Shown: positions 42,651 through 51,187, counted from the stretch's first letter. The stretch: 64,000 nt of DNA from Simonsiella sp051414845 (GCA_051414845.1 CP183313.1:434001-498000), one strand, 5' to 3'. Made by a program: numbers and translations. Notes: a model not told the origin generated them from the letters alone.

Positions 42651-43613
42651 ATGATTAAATACTTCAAAAACATCAGCCTACGCCTATTTTTCGTTCTGCT
42701 CGGCATTTCCACGCTGCTCACCGCGTGGGCATGGCTGAACAATCACGCCGCGATGCGTTGGTTGATTGTGCTCAATTTGCTCGTATTAAGCGCGCTCGCA
42801 TGGTGGCTGGCACGTGGCATTAACCGCATTCGCCATTATGCCGAAGCGATGGCAGCCAACCGCAGCGCACCCAAGCCACAGTTTGGCGACAGCTATCTCT
42901 ATCGTTTGGTCAATGCTATCGCCGATTTGCGCGATGAACTCAATCATCGTCAGCACATTGAAAACTACGTGCTTGGCTTAACCCACGAACTCAAAACCCC
43001 ACTCACCGCTCAACGTGCTGCGCTGGAAATGCTGCAAGAGGGCGATTTGTCGTCCGAACAAGTGCAATTAGTGGAACGCATTGTCCGCAATACACACAAA
43101 CAACAGCTGCTGATTGAGCAATTATTGGAATTGGCGCGTTTGGAAAATTGCGACACTTTGCAGCAAGTACAACCCATTGATTTAACAAAAATTTCCCAGC
43201 AGGCCGCGCAAGAGAGCGAAAGCGCGTGCCAAGCCAAATCTTTGTGCGTTCGTTGCGAAACACACGCGCCGATTGTGTTGCAAGGCGATGCGATTTTGTT
43301 GCGACAAGCAGTTGATAATGTGTTATATAACGCCATTGATTTTGCCGACAACGGCAGCGAAATTGTCATTAACTTCGCACAAAATGCTGCAAACGTGCAG
43401 CTTTGTGTAGCAAACCAAGGCGAAATCATTCCCGATTACGCGCTGGCAAAAATTCCGCAACGCTTTTTTTCTTTGCCACGCGCCAACGGCAAACGCAGCA
43501 GCGGTTTGGGTTTGAATTTTGTACAAGAAATCATGCGTTTACATGATGGGAAGTTAGTTTTGAGCAATCAAAAAAACGGCGTGCGCGTGAGTTTGATTTT
43601 TGCCAAGCATTGA
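42651..43613 (+). CDS. creC: CreC-like sensor histidine kinase without a periplasmic sensor domain
   Basis: Two membrane segments (residues ~9-29 and ~37-54) are joined by only about seven residues. E. coli CreC (474 residues) has a periplasmic domain of roughly 150 residues there; this protein has 320. The cytoplasmic part is complete: phosphoacceptor H112 in LGLTHELKTPLTAQRAALEM, N-box DNVLYNAIDFADNG, and IPDYALAKIPQRFFSLPRAN with RSSGLGLNFVQEI, which closely follow CreC. Stimulus sensing must therefore be membrane-based or through a partner. It is separated from creB by the lipoprotein locus, and a DUS lies just before the start. Confidence 0.8.
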   Translation: MIKYFKNISLRLFFVLLGISTLLTAWAWLNNHAAMRWLIVLNLLVLSALAWWLARGINRIRHYAEAMAANRSAPKPQFGDSYLYRLVNAIADLRDELNHRQHIENYVLGLTHELKTPLTAQRAALEMLQEGDLSSEQVQLVERIVRNTHKQQLLIEQLLELARLENCDTLQQVQPIDLTKISQQAAQESESACQAKSLCVRCETHAPIVLQGDAILLRQAVDNVLYNAIDFADNGSEIVINFAQNAANVQLCVANQGEIIPDYALAKIPQRFFSLPRANGKRSSGLGLNFVQEIMRLHDGKLVLSNQKNGVRVSLIFAKH

Positions 43614-43689
43614 ATGTTTCAGGCTGCCTGAAGCGTAGTTCAGCGTGGCTAAAATCCGACCTACGTAAGTGTGCATGGAATACATAAAA

Positions 43690-43731
43690 GGCTGCCTGAA
43701 AACTTAATAAGTTTTCAGGCAGCCTGTTTTT
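43690..43731. terminator. DUS-pair terminator between creC and tsf
   Basis: Two inverted DUS arms extend to a 17-bp perfect stem (GGCTGCCTGAAAACTTA and its complement) followed by a T run on the plus strand. It lies between converging genes and is a clear example of uptake sequences used as a terminator. Confidence 0.9.
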
Positions 43732-43748
43732 ACAATCTAATCAACTGA

Positions 43749-44603
43749 TTAAACTTTAGCAGCCGCAGCCACCTCAGCCGCGTAATCCACAACAGCTTTC
43801 TCAATGCCATCGCCCACTTTGTAGCGAACGAAAGACAAGATTTCTGTACTGTTTTCTTTCGCGAATTGCGCTACAGTTTGGTCTGGGTTCATCACAAATG
43901 CTTGACCGTTCAAAGACACTTCTGCCAAGAATTTTTTGATGCGACCTTCAACCATTTTCGCTGCGATTTCAGCAGGTTTGCCAGATTCAATCGCTTGTTG
44001 CGTGTAGATGTGGCGTTCTTTTTCAACGGTTTCCGCGTCCACTTGGTCTTCGCGCACGCATTGTGGTTTAGCGGCAACGATGTGCATACCGATTTTACGC
44101 GCAACATCTTCGCTGCCTGTGTACTCAACCAATACGCCTTCGGTCGCCAAAGCACCGTGAATGTAAGCAACCAATTCGCCAGACGTTTCAATTACTTGGA
44201 AACGGCGAACAGACATGTTTTCGCCCAATTTAGCGATAACCGCTTTGCGCTCTTCTTCCACCAAAGCAGACAATTCTTCTACAGTTGCAGGTTTTTTCTC
44301 AACCGCAGTTTTCGCTACAGAGTTAGCAAATGCGATGAAACCAGCGTCTTTTGCAACGAAGTCAGTTTCGCAGTTTACTTCTACCAATGCGCCTACTTTG
44401 CCTTCAATCGCAAATGCCAACACGCCTTCAGCAGCCGTACGACCAGCCAATTTGCCAGCTTTCGCGCCAGATTTAATGCGCAAGATTTCTTCGGCTTTTT
44501 CCATGTTGCCTTCAGCTTCAACCAATGCTTTTTTGCATTCCATCATGCCCAAGCCAGTCGCAGCGCGCAAATCGGCAACCATTTTTGCAGTAATTTCTGC
44601 CAT
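43749..44603 (-). CDS. tsf: Elongation factor Ts
   Basis: EF-Ts recycles EF-Tu-GDP to EF-Tu-GTP. The N-terminal UBA-like domain with LRAATGLGMMECKKALVEAEG is unmistakable, followed by GALVEVNCETDFVAKD and HIVAAKPQCV. ATG 44603 with ribosome-binding site GGAG gives 284 residues, normal for the family. It follows rpsB on the same strand, the conserved rpsB-tsf order, with a DUS and a hairpin repeat in between. Confidence 0.97.
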   Translation of the reverse strand: MAEITAKMVADLRAATGLGMMECKKALVEAEGNMEKAEEILRIKSGAKAGKLAGRTAAEGVLAFAIEGKVGALVEVNCETDFVAKDAGFIAFANSVAKTAVEKKPATVEELSALVEEERKAVIAKLGENMSVRRFQVIETSGELVAYIHGALATEGVLVEYTGSEDVARKIGMHIVAAKPQCVREDQVDAETVEKERHIYTQQAIESGKPAEIAAKMVEGRIKKFLAEVSLNGQAFVMNPDQTVAQFAKENSTEILSFVRYKVGDGIEKAVVDYAAEVAAAAKV

Positions 44604-44671
44604 GTTGTTCTCCAAAAATATTTAGAACAAGCTGCCTGAAACGGTTTTCAGGCAGCCTGAAATTGTTTACC

Positions 44672-44733
44672 GTAGGGTGGATATGAACCCACCAAAACGA
44701 TGTCAAGCGGCAGTGGGTTTACACCCACCCTAC
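44672..44733. repeat. Small inverted repeat of the GTAGGGTGG type in the rpsB-tsf gap
   Basis: GTAGGGTGG...ACCC and GGGT...CCACCCTAC form an imperfect hairpin. Related GTAGGGGTGG/CCACCCTA hairpins occur near 53270-53299, and a half-like GTAGGGTGGG at 18271. It may attenuate tsf relative to rpsB. Confidence 0.45.
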
Positions 44734-44740
44734 ATGAAGA

Positions 44741-45469
44741 TTACTCAGCAGCAGCTTGTGCAGCAGCTACGGTTTCAGCAACAGCTTGGTTTTTGCCTTC
44801 CAAAACTGCGTCAGCAATACCGCGGCAGTACAAACGAATCGCTTTTGCAGAGTCATCGTTACCAGGGATAACGTGTTTTACGCCATCAGGGCTGTTGTTG
44901 GTATCCACCACGGCGATAACTGGAATGCCCAATTTAGCCGCTTCCACCAAAGTACCGTGTTGGTAGCCAGTGTCAATCACGAAAATCGCGTCCGGCAAGC
45001 CTTTCATGTCTTTGATACCGCCCAAAGAGCGTTCTAATTTTTCTACTTCGCGGGTCATGTCCAACAATTCTTTTTTGTTGTAACCGCTAGATTCGCCGTT
45101 TTCCAAAATCGCTGCTTTTTCTTCCAAGCGTTTGATAGATTGTTTAACAGTTTTGTAGTTGGTCAACATACCGCCCAACCAGCGATGGTCAACGTATGGC
45201 ATGCCTGCGCGTTGTGCTTCTTCTTTGATGATTTCGCGCGCTTGGCGTTTTGTGCCAACGAACAAAATCGTGCCTTTGTTGGCAACCAAACGGCGCACCA
45301 CTTCTTGCGCTTCGTTGAACAAAGGCAAAGTTTTTTCTAAGTTGATGATGTGGATTTTGTTACGCGCACCAAAAATGTATTGTTCCATTTTTGGGTTCCA
45401 GTAACGAGTTTGGTGACCGAAGTGTACGCCAGCTTCAAGCATTTGGCGCATGGTAACTTGTGAAGACAT
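44741..45469 (-). CDS. rpsB: 30S ribosomal protein S2
   Basis: S2 family signatures are QMLEAGVHFGHQTRYWNPKM, IINLEKTLPLF, TKRQAREIIKEEAQRAGMPY, RWLGGMLTNYKTV and PDAIFVIDTG, with VAVVDTNNSPDGV near the C-terminus. The length of 242 residues is normal. The ribosome-binding site AGGAAA supports ATG 45469. tsf lies downstream as usual. Confidence 0.97.
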   Translation of the reverse strand: MSSQVTMRQMLEAGVHFGHQTRYWNPKMEQYIFGARNKIHIINLEKTLPLFNEAQEVVRRLVANKGTILFVGTKRQAREIIKEEAQRAGMPYVDHRWLGGMLTNYKTVKQSIKRLEEKAAILENGESSGYNKKELLDMTREVEKLERSLGGIKDMKGLPDAIFVIDTGYQHGTLVEAAKLGIPVIAVVDTNNSPDGVKHVIPGNDDSAKAIRLYCRGIADAVLEGKNQAVAETVAAAQAAAE

Positions 45470-45595
45470 TTGATTTTCCTAAAAAAAGGGTTAGTGATTT
45501 TGCTTGCAACTCAATAATGACTAGAATTTTCATAACAAGGGCAGCCTTAAATTCAGGCTGCCTGAAAACACCCTTTGTGCCACGTTGCGTGCTTT

Positions 45596-45625
45596 AAAAA
45601 ACTTCTCTACAGAATGCAGAGAAGC
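45596..45625 (-). terminator. Intrinsic terminator upstream of rpsB
   Basis: On the minus strand CTTCTCT/AGAGAAG with a 9-base loop is followed by TTTTTT. It closes the small membrane protein gene; a TATAAT box (45631-45636, complement) just before it leaves open an attenuated rpsB promoter. Confidence 0.7.
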
Positions 45626-45644
45626 TCGCAATTATAAATAGAAT

Positions 45645-45866
45645 TTATTGTTCTGGCAAGTAGTCCCTATCACGTTGCGCCAATTGCTCTTCGCGTTTCA
45701 TGCGCTGATTGCGGCGGTGCGTCATTAAGACCCAAAACGCGAATAAAGTAGGCAAAATCGTCCAAAACACCAAATAAATCAACACGCGCGCGATGCCTTG
45801 CGGATATTGGGCGATGGAATACATGAGGGTAACGAAAATATAGCCGATGAAAATGATATGCCACAT
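45645..45866 (-). CDS. Small membrane protein with two predicted TM segments, 73 aa
   Basis: ATG 45866 begins MWHIIFIGYIFVTLMYSIAQ, the first membrane segment; a second (VLIYLVFWTILPTLFAFWVL) follows, then a charged C-terminal tail (THRRNQRMKREEQLAQRDRD). A longer reading from further upstream passes through a DUS and is unlikely. The layout is that of conserved small neisserial membrane proteins of unknown function. It is followed by its own terminator. Confidence 0.6.
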   Translation of the reverse strand: MWHIIFIGYIFVTLMYSIAQYPQGIARVLIYLVFWTILPTLFAFWVLMTHRRNQRMKREEQLAQRDRDYLPEQ

Positions 45867-45992
45867 GGTTGAATTTGAACTTGCTAGTTTTTTCAGGCAG
45901 CCATTGTTACAGGCTGTCTGAAAAGTTGCAAGGTATCTTGTTGTAAAAATGCTTTCAGGCTGCCTGAAAAACAAATCTCAAAGGAAAAAAAC

Positions 45993-46111
45993 ATGCAAAA
46001 CAAAATCACCGTACACCAATTAAATTTCTGCTATGGTCAGCACTACGCTATGGCCAGCACTACGCGTTAAAAAATATCGATTTAACCATTCCCGAAAAGC
46101 AAGTGACAGCA
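45993..46111 (+). pseudogene. pstB: 5' fragment of pstB (phosphate ABC transporter ATPase)
   Basis: A strong AAGGAAA ribosome-binding site and ATG 45993 lead into M-Q-N-K-I-T-V-H-Q-L-N-F-C-Y-G-Q-H-Y-A, the usual PstB beginning. A 17-bp imperfect tandem duplication (CTATGGTCAGCACTACG then CTATGGCCAGCACTACG) breaks the frame, after which A-L-K-N-I-D-L-T-I-P-E-K-Q-V-T-A follows in another frame. Homology ends just before where the Walker A motif would be. So only the first ~35 codons of a pst gene remain. The rest of the Pst system is not in this window. Confidence 0.7.
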
Positions 46112-46424
46112 GATTATGTTCACGGCAAGTTTGGTTAAGTTTCAGGTTGTCATCGGTCAAAATCTTTGCTTTTACTAACCGATGTGCGCTAAGCAAAGCT
46201 GCTGGCTAAAAAAAGCCAAATCATCATTTGTTGAATATTCAAACCAAACTTTCAGGTAATCTTTCAATACAAGACAAAAAGCGCAAATAATGAGGCGCGG
46301 ACGCCCTCATCCGTTAAAAAATCCTGTGCACTTGAATGGTGGGTGCTGATATCTGTGTTCTAAAGTTTGATGTACTAAAAGGCCGTTTGAAAGCCCTACA
46401 CAGTTTTCAGGCAGCCTGAAACAC
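46112..46424. other. Intergenic region downstream of the pstB fragment
   Basis: I see DUS-like sequences and no intact gene. The sequence after the pstB break is not recognisable and may be the far side of a deletion. Confidence 0.4.
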
Positions 46425-46460
46425 AGCTTGGCATAAGCGATTATGCCAAGCTTATTTTTT
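46425..46460 (+). terminator. Intrinsic terminator upstream of kdsC
   Basis: AGCTTGGCATAA/TTATGCCAAGCT is a perfect 12-bp stem with a 4-base loop followed by TATTTTTT. It would insulate the kdsC-lpt operon from upstream transcription. Confidence 0.85.
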
Positions 46461-46512
46461 ATCTTTACATATTCTGTTAGAATGCCACCATTCATTTTTC
46501 AGGCAGCCTATT

Positions 46513-47052
46513 ATGTTTGCTCATATTGCAGAAAATATTATTGAACGCGCGTGTCAAGTTAAGTTGTTGATTTTAGATGTAGATGGCGTTTTTACAACGG
46601 GGCAATTATTCATCACCCATCAAGGCGAAATCATTAAACCGTTTCATACGCTAGACGGACACGGCATTAAAATGTTGCAACAATCGGGCGTGCAAACGGC
46701 GATTATTACCGCGCGCAATGATGAAGCGGTGCGCGCGCGGGCGGAACAGTTGGGCATTACGCATTATTTTTGTGGGCAACACGATAAAAAATTGGCGTAT
46801 GAACAAGTGCGAGCGCTGGCAGGTGTGAGTGAACAAGAATGTGCGATGGTGGGCGATGATGTCATTGATTTGCCGATTTTGGTGCGTTGTGGTTTGCCCA
46901 TTGCGGTGCATAATGCGCATGATTTTGTGCAACAACGTGCGCTGTGGACAACATCCAAATCAGGCGGCATGGGCGCGGTGCGTGAAGTAACGGATTTGAT
47001 TATGTTTGCGCAGGGTTCTTTGCAAACAGCTTTGGAGCAATATTTAGCATGA
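46513..47052 (+). CDS. kdsC: 3-deoxy-D-manno-octulosonate 8-phosphate phosphatase
   Basis: KdsC removes the phosphate from Kdo-8-P in the Kdo branch of LPS synthesis. It is a small HAD-family enzyme (179 residues) without a cap: motif I is LLILDVDGVFTTG, motif II lies in TAIITARND, and motif IV in MVGDDVIDLPILVRCGL. It opens the conserved kdsC-lptC-lptA-lptB-rpoN-hpf cluster. Its TGA overlaps the lptC ATG by 4 bp. Confidence 0.96.
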   Translation: MFAHIAENIIERACQVKLLILDVDGVFTTGQLFITHQGEIIKPFHTLDGHGIKMLQQSGVQTAIITARNDEAVRARAEQLGITHYFCGQHDKKLAYEQVRALAGVSEQECAMVGDDVIDLPILVRCGLPIAVHNAHDFVQQRALWTTSKSGGMGAVREVTDLIMFAQGSLQTALEQYLA

Positions 47053-47627
47053 GTAGATGGCGTAGCTTAGTGTTTCCGCTGGCTTTGGCTTTGATTTTAG
47101 GCGGTTTGTCGGCTTGGTTGGGGCGCGTGAGTGAAGTGGTGGTGGAAGAAGTGAAACTGAATCCGACCGAGCCGCAATACAGTATGTCGGGTATTGAGGG
47201 GCGACGTTTTGACGTTTCAGGCAGCCTGAAAGAGCAATTAACGGCGCAATCGGCTTGGCAATTGCCTGATAAAAAAGATGTTTTTTTTGCGCAGCCTGTG
47301 TTGCAGTTGTTTAATGGTGCGCAAGCCCAATATGGCGTGGTAAGCGAAACGGCACGGTATGAGTTGGCAAGCAAAACGGTTTATTTTGATAAAGACGTGG
47401 TGCTAACCAAAGCGGCGGATAGTGAACGCCCTGATGCGGAATTGAAAACCACACACTTGCAAGTGAATACCGAAACTCAAGTGGCGCAAACCAGCGCGCC
47501 TGTAGAATACCGTTACGGTTTGTCGCAAGGTACGGCAAACGGTTTAGTTTACGACAATAAAAATGGGCAATTAAACCTGCCTGAACGAGTGAAAGCGTTA
47601 ATTTATGACCCAAAACAACATCCTTAA
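47049..47627 (+). CDS. lptC: LPS export protein LptC
   Basis: LptC is a bitopic inner-membrane protein that passes LPS from LptB2FG to LptA. One N-terminal membrane helix (VFPLALALILGGLSAWLG) is followed by a beta-jellyroll periplasmic domain. The length of 192 residues is normal. A DUS at 47215-47231 is in frame and encodes S-G-S-L-K within DVSGSLKEQL. The gene overlaps kdsC by 4 bp and lptA by 23 bp. Confidence 0.92.
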   Translation: MSRWRSLVFPLALALILGGLSAWLGRVSEVVVEEVKLNPTEPQYSMSGIEGRRFDVSGSLKEQLTAQSAWQLPDKKDVFFAQPVLQLFNGAQAQYGVVSETARYELASKTVYFDKDVVLTKAADSERPDAELKTTHLQVNTETQVAQTSAPVEYRYGLSQGTANGLVYDNKNGQLNLPERVKALIYDPKQHP

Positions 47628-48114
47628 ATTGATTCTGGCAAGCTTGATGGTTTCAGGCAGCCTGAACGCGTTTGCCTTAGAAAGCGACCGCAAACAGCCG
47701 ATTGCGATTGAAGCCGACCAAGGCTCGCTTGACCAGAAAAATCAAGTGACTGTGTTCAGCGGCAATGTGATTATCAAACAAGGTACGCTCAATATCCGTG
47801 CGCAAAACGTGCGCGTATCGCAAGATAAACAAGGCAATCAAACCATGCTGGCCAGCGGCAATCCTGTGAAATTCAGTCAAGAATTGGAAAATAAAGGGAT
47901 TGTGGAAGGCGAGGGCAGCAAAGTGGAATACGCGTCTGCCACCAATATCGTTAAATTGATTGGCAAGGCAAAAGTGCAACGCGGCGGCGATGTGGCGCAG
48001 GGCGAAGCAATTAGTTATAACACGCGCACGGAAGTTTATACCGTGTTGGGCGGCAAAGCGATGGGCAACAATAAAGGTCGTCGCGTAAGTGTGATTATTC
48101 AGCCGACTAAATGA
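47605..48114 (+). CDS. lptA: LPS transport periplasmic protein LptA
   Basis: LptA forms the periplasmic bridge for LPS transport. A signal peptide (cleaved near NAFALES) is followed by the OstA-type jellyroll: PIAIEADQGSLDQKNQVTVF, GNVIIKQGTLNIRAQNVRV and KVEYASATNIVKLIG. The length of 169 residues is typical. A DUS falls inside the signal peptide, encoding V-S-G-S-L-N, and is tolerated there. The gene overlaps the end of lptC by 23 bp in another frame. Confidence 0.94.
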   Translation: MTQNNILKLILASLMVSGSLNAFALESDRKQPIAIEADQGSLDQKNQVTVFSGNVIIKQGTLNIRAQNVRVSQDKQGNQTMLASGNPVKFSQELENKGIVEGEGSKVEYASATNIVKLIGKAKVQRGGDVAQGEAISYNTRTEVYTVLGGKAMGNNKGRRVSVIIQPTK

Positions 48115-48153
48115 TTGATTCAGGCTGCCTGAACGCTATTTTATTAAAAAATT

Positions 48154-48888
48154 ATGAATTCATCTCATCTACACGTTGAAGGTTTGCAAAAATCTTTCAA
48201 AAAACGCCAAGTCGTGAAAAACTTCTCGCTGGATATTCACAGCGGTGAAGTCATTGGTTTGCTCGGGCCAAACGGCGCGGGTAAAACGACCAGTTTTTAC
48301 ATGATTGTGGGCTTGATTGCCGCCGACGCAGGCACGATTGTTTTAGATGGACAAGAATTGCGCCATCGCCCGATTCACGAACGCGCCCGCGCAGGTATTG
48401 GTTATTTGCCACAAGAAGCGTCGATTTTCCGCAAAATGACGGTGGAACAAAACATCCGTTCCATTTTGGAAATCAGTTTGGGTAGCAAAAATACTCAAGC
48501 GATTGAGCAGCAATTAAATAAATTGTTGGCGGATTTAAACATCGAACGCTTGCGCCATAGCCCTGCGCCATCGCTTTCAGGTGGCGAACGTCGTCGCGTA
48601 GAAATCGCGCGCGTGTTGGCCATGCAGCCGCGTTTTATTCTTTTGGATGAACCCTTTGCAGGGGTTGACCCGATTGCAGTCATCGATATTCAAAAAATCA
48701 TCGCGTTTTTAAAAGAGCGTGGCATTGGCGTGTTAATTACCGACCACAATGTGCGCGAAACCTTGAGAATTTGCGACCGCGCCTATATTATTAGCGATGG
48801 CACGGTTCTTGCTACAGGCAAACCCGACGATTTGGTGAATAACGAGCAAGTGCGTGCCGTTTATCTCGGCGAAAATTTCAACTACTAA
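48154..48888 (+). CDS. lptB: LPS export ABC transporter ATP-binding protein LptB
   Basis: LptB powers extraction of LPS from the inner membrane. Walker A GPNGAGKTTSFYMIVGL, signature LSGGERRRVEIARVLA, Walker B FILLDEPFAGVDPIA and the switch ITDHNVRETL are all intact. The length of 244 residues is normal. A DUS separates it from lptA. rpoN begins 10 bp downstream of its stop. Confidence 0.97.
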   Translation: MNSSHLHVEGLQKSFKKRQVVKNFSLDIHSGEVIGLLGPNGAGKTTSFYMIVGLIAADAGTIVLDGQELRHRPIHERARAGIGYLPQEASIFRKMTVEQNIRSILEISLGSKNTQAIEQQLNKLLADLNIERLRHSPAPSLSGGERRRVEIARVLAMQPRFILLDEPFAGVDPIAVIDIQKIIAFLKERGIGVLITDHNVRETLRICDRAYIISDGTVLATGKPDDLVNNEQVRAVYLGENFNY

Positions 48889-48898
48889 TCCCAACATC

Positions 48899-50269
48899 AT
48901 GAGTAGCAACAATTTTCAACTCAAACTCAAACAAACCCAACAGCTCAGCCAAGGCATGCAGCAGTCTTTGCGCGTCTTGCAGATGTCGGGTATGGAAATT
49001 GAGCGCGAAGTCGAAGATTGGTTGGAAGAAAATCCCTTGTTGGAACGCAAAGAGCTGCCTGAAAGCACGCAGCCTTACGATATTCACGCGCCCACCGCTG
49101 ATATTGCCAAACGCGGTATCAGCTTGGATGACGAAGAAAACGCCAGCGCGTGGGAAAATTTATCCAGTGAAGAAACGCTTAATAGTTATTTGCACAAGCA
49201 AGTGTGCGAACATCCATTAAGCGAACGAGAAGCGGCTTATGTGCATGTTTTGATTGATTTTCTCGATGAGCAAGGTTATTTAACCGAAACCATCGAAGAA
49301 GTGATTGACCATACGCCGTTGGAGTGGATGTTGGACGAAGAAGAGATGGAGTTGGCGTTGGAGCATTTACGCAATTTCGACCCGCCGGGCATTGCCACCA
49401 AAAATTTAAGTCAATCGCTGTTGCACCAATTAGACCGTTTGCCTGCTTCCAATGCGCGTCGCGCGGCAGCACAAATTGTGATGCACCATCTTGACCAGCT
49501 CAGTCAAAATATGCCAAAAAATTATATTAAAATCAGCAAATTATTGCCTGATTTTAAAGAGGTGGATTTGCGCAAGGCTTTGGAGATGATAGGCAGCCTG
49601 AATCCTTATCCTGCATACGGTTTTGCAGGTACGGAGCCGACTTCATTTGTGCGCCCGGATGTTTTTGTGGAAAAAGACAAAAACGGTTGGCAAGTGATGG
49701 GCAATGAAGAAGCTTGGCCACAAATTCAAATAAGCCGTGATTTAAGCAATGCGCTGCAAAATGAGGAAGCAATTGATCTCGTGTGGCGTGAAAAAATGAT
49801 GGCAGCAAAACAAAAGTTGGATATGTTGCAGCAACGAAAGGCAACTATTTTGCGAGTAGCAGAGTATATTGTTGAAAAACAGCAAGATTTTTTTATTTTT
49901 GGCGAAATTGGCTTGGTGCCAATGTTGCTCAAAGATTGTGCAACTGAATTGGGATTGGCTGAATCTACCATCTCGCGTGCGGTGAGTAATAAATATTTAG
50001 CTTGCCCACAAGGTTTGTTTCCGTTACGCTATTTCTTCAGTCAAAACGCGGTAACCAGCAATGTGGATGGAGAAGGCATTTCAGCTAATGCCATTAAATC
50101 CATTATCGGGCAATTGGTTGCCAATGAAGATAAAGCGCAGCCTTTATCCGATTTTGCCTTACATAAAATCCTATCACAACAAGGTATTAACATTGCGCGC
50201 CGTACGGTAGCAAAATACCGTGAACAATTAGGCTTGCCAACGGTGCAACAGCGGCGCAGTGTTGAATAA
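48899..50269 (+). CDS. rpoN: RNA polymerase sigma-54 factor
   Basis: Sigma-54 directs transcription from -24/-12 promoters with enhancer-binding ATPases. Region I is the Gln-rich LKLKQTQQLSQGMQQSLRVL; the core-binding region and the helix-turn-helix AESTISRAVSNKYLACPQGL follow, and the RpoN box ARRTVAKYREQLGLP is intact. ATG 48899 gives 456 residues, full length; a longer upstream reading overlaps lptB and is unlikely. In N. gonorrhoeae the rpoN-like locus is reported as defective, so an intact copy is noteworthy. hpf follows as in other proteobacteria. Confidence 0.96.
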   Translation: MSSNNFQLKLKQTQQLSQGMQQSLRVLQMSGMEIEREVEDWLEENPLLERKELPESTQPYDIHAPTADIAKRGISLDDEENASAWENLSSEETLNSYLHKQVCEHPLSEREAAYVHVLIDFLDEQGYLTETIEEVIDHTPLEWMLDEEEMELALEHLRNFDPPGIATKNLSQSLLHQLDRLPASNARRAAAQIVMHHLDQLSQNMPKNYIKISKLLPDFKEVDLRKALEMIGSLNPYPAYGFAGTEPTSFVRPDVFVEKDKNGWQVMGNEEAWPQIQISRDLSNALQNEEAIDLVWREKMMAAKQKLDMLQQRKATILRVAEYIVEKQQDFFIFGEIGLVPMLLKDCATELGLAESTISRAVSNKYLACPQGLFPLRYFFSQNAVTSNVDGEGISANAIKSIIGQLVANEDKAQPLSDFALHKILSQQGINIARRTVAKYREQLGLPTVQQRRSVE

Positions 50270-50334
50270 AGTTTCCCGTTGTTTGAAAATTTTTTTCAGG
50301 CAGCATTTTCTACTGTTACTACAAGGAGTTCATT

Positions 50335-50625
50335 ATGAACCTCAAAATTACTGGCATTCATATTGATGTTACCGACGCTTTGCGTGAACACATCAACACT
50401 AAACTCGAACGCATTAATCGCCATAGCGATAATGTGATTTCAGCAACTGTTACCCTGTCGGTAGAGAAAGTAGAACACAAAGCCGCTGCACAAATTCACT
50501 TAGCAGGAAAAGACTTGCATGTTGAAGCGGTGGAAAAAGATATGTATGCTGCGATTGATGTTTTGGCGGACAAAATTGACCGTGCGATTTTGCAGCACAA
50601 AGAAAAACATAACCAAGTTCGTTAA
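50335..50625 (+). CDS. hpf: Ribosome hibernation-promoting factor (short HPF/YfiA family)
   Basis: HPF helps convert 70S ribosomes into inactive 100S dimers in stationary phase. The 96-residue protein has the S30AE/HPF fold: MNLKITGIHIDVTDALREHI, KLERINRHSD, HVEAVEKDMYAAIDVLADK and a basic end. A strong AAGGAG lies before the ATG. Its place after rpoN is conserved. Confidence 0.95.
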   Translation: MNLKITGIHIDVTDALREHINTKLERINRHSDNVISATVTLSVEKVEHKAAAQIHLAGKDLHVEAVEKDMYAAIDVLADKIDRAILQHKEKHNQVR

Positions 50626-50716
50626 AATCAGTTTTTGATTTTCAGGCAGCCTGAATGGTTTCAGGCAGCCTGAAGTGTTTTTGTATGATGGGTTGAATGT
50701 TGGTATTTATTTTAGT

Positions 50717-50745
50717 CTGACATTCAACTTTTTTTTGTCTATAAT
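50717..50745 (+). promoter_or_regulatory. Promoter for ridA
   Basis: CTGACA (50717-50722) and a perfect TATAAT (50740-50745) are spaced by 17 bp. This is one of the best sigma-70-type promoters in the window and sits 38 bp before the ridA start. Confidence 0.75.
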
Positions 50746-50782
50746 TGCGATTTTTTCTTGTTTAACTCGTTAGGAGACTATT

Positions 50783-51169
50783 GTGAGTAAAGTAGCGATT
50801 AGCACAGAAAAAGCACCTGCAGCGATTGGTATTTATAGCCAAGCAATTCGTGCGGGCAATACGGTTTATTTGAGCGGACAAATTCCACTTGACCCAGCAA
50901 CCATGCAATTGGTGGGCGACGATTTTGCCGCGCAAACACATCAAGTGTTTAAAAACTTGCAAGCCGTTTGTGAAGCGGCGGGAGGTAGTTTGAATGATAT
51001 TGTGAAAGTGAATGCCTATTTGACTGATTTGTCGGATTTTGCGGTATTCAATGAGATTATGGCGCAATATTTTGCTCAACCTTATCCTGCACGCGCCGCG
51101 ATTGGCGTAGCTTCGTTGCCACGTGGTGCAAAAGTTGAGGCTGAAGGTGTGATGGTACTGTCTGCTTAA
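50783..51169 (+). CDS. ridA: RidA family reactive imine/enamine deaminase
   Basis: RidA hydrolyses reactive enamine/imine intermediates such as those released by PLP enzymes. Signatures are PAAIGIYSQAIRAGNTVYLSG, QIPLDPAT, and the terminal YPARAAIGVASLPRGAKVEAE holding the catalytic Arg. The length is 128 residues. The start is GTG at 50783, well placed after TTAGGAG. An inverted DUS pair (51188-51216) downstream likely ends transcription. Confidence 0.95.
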   Translation: MSKVAISTEKAPAAIGIYSQAIRAGNTVYLSGQIPLDPATMQLVGDDFAAQTHQVFKNLQAVCEAAGGSLNDIVKVNAYLTDLSDFAVFNEIMAQYFAQPYPARAAIGVASLPRGAKVEAEGVMVLSA

Positions 51170-51187
51170 GCTTGGATGGTATGTTTA

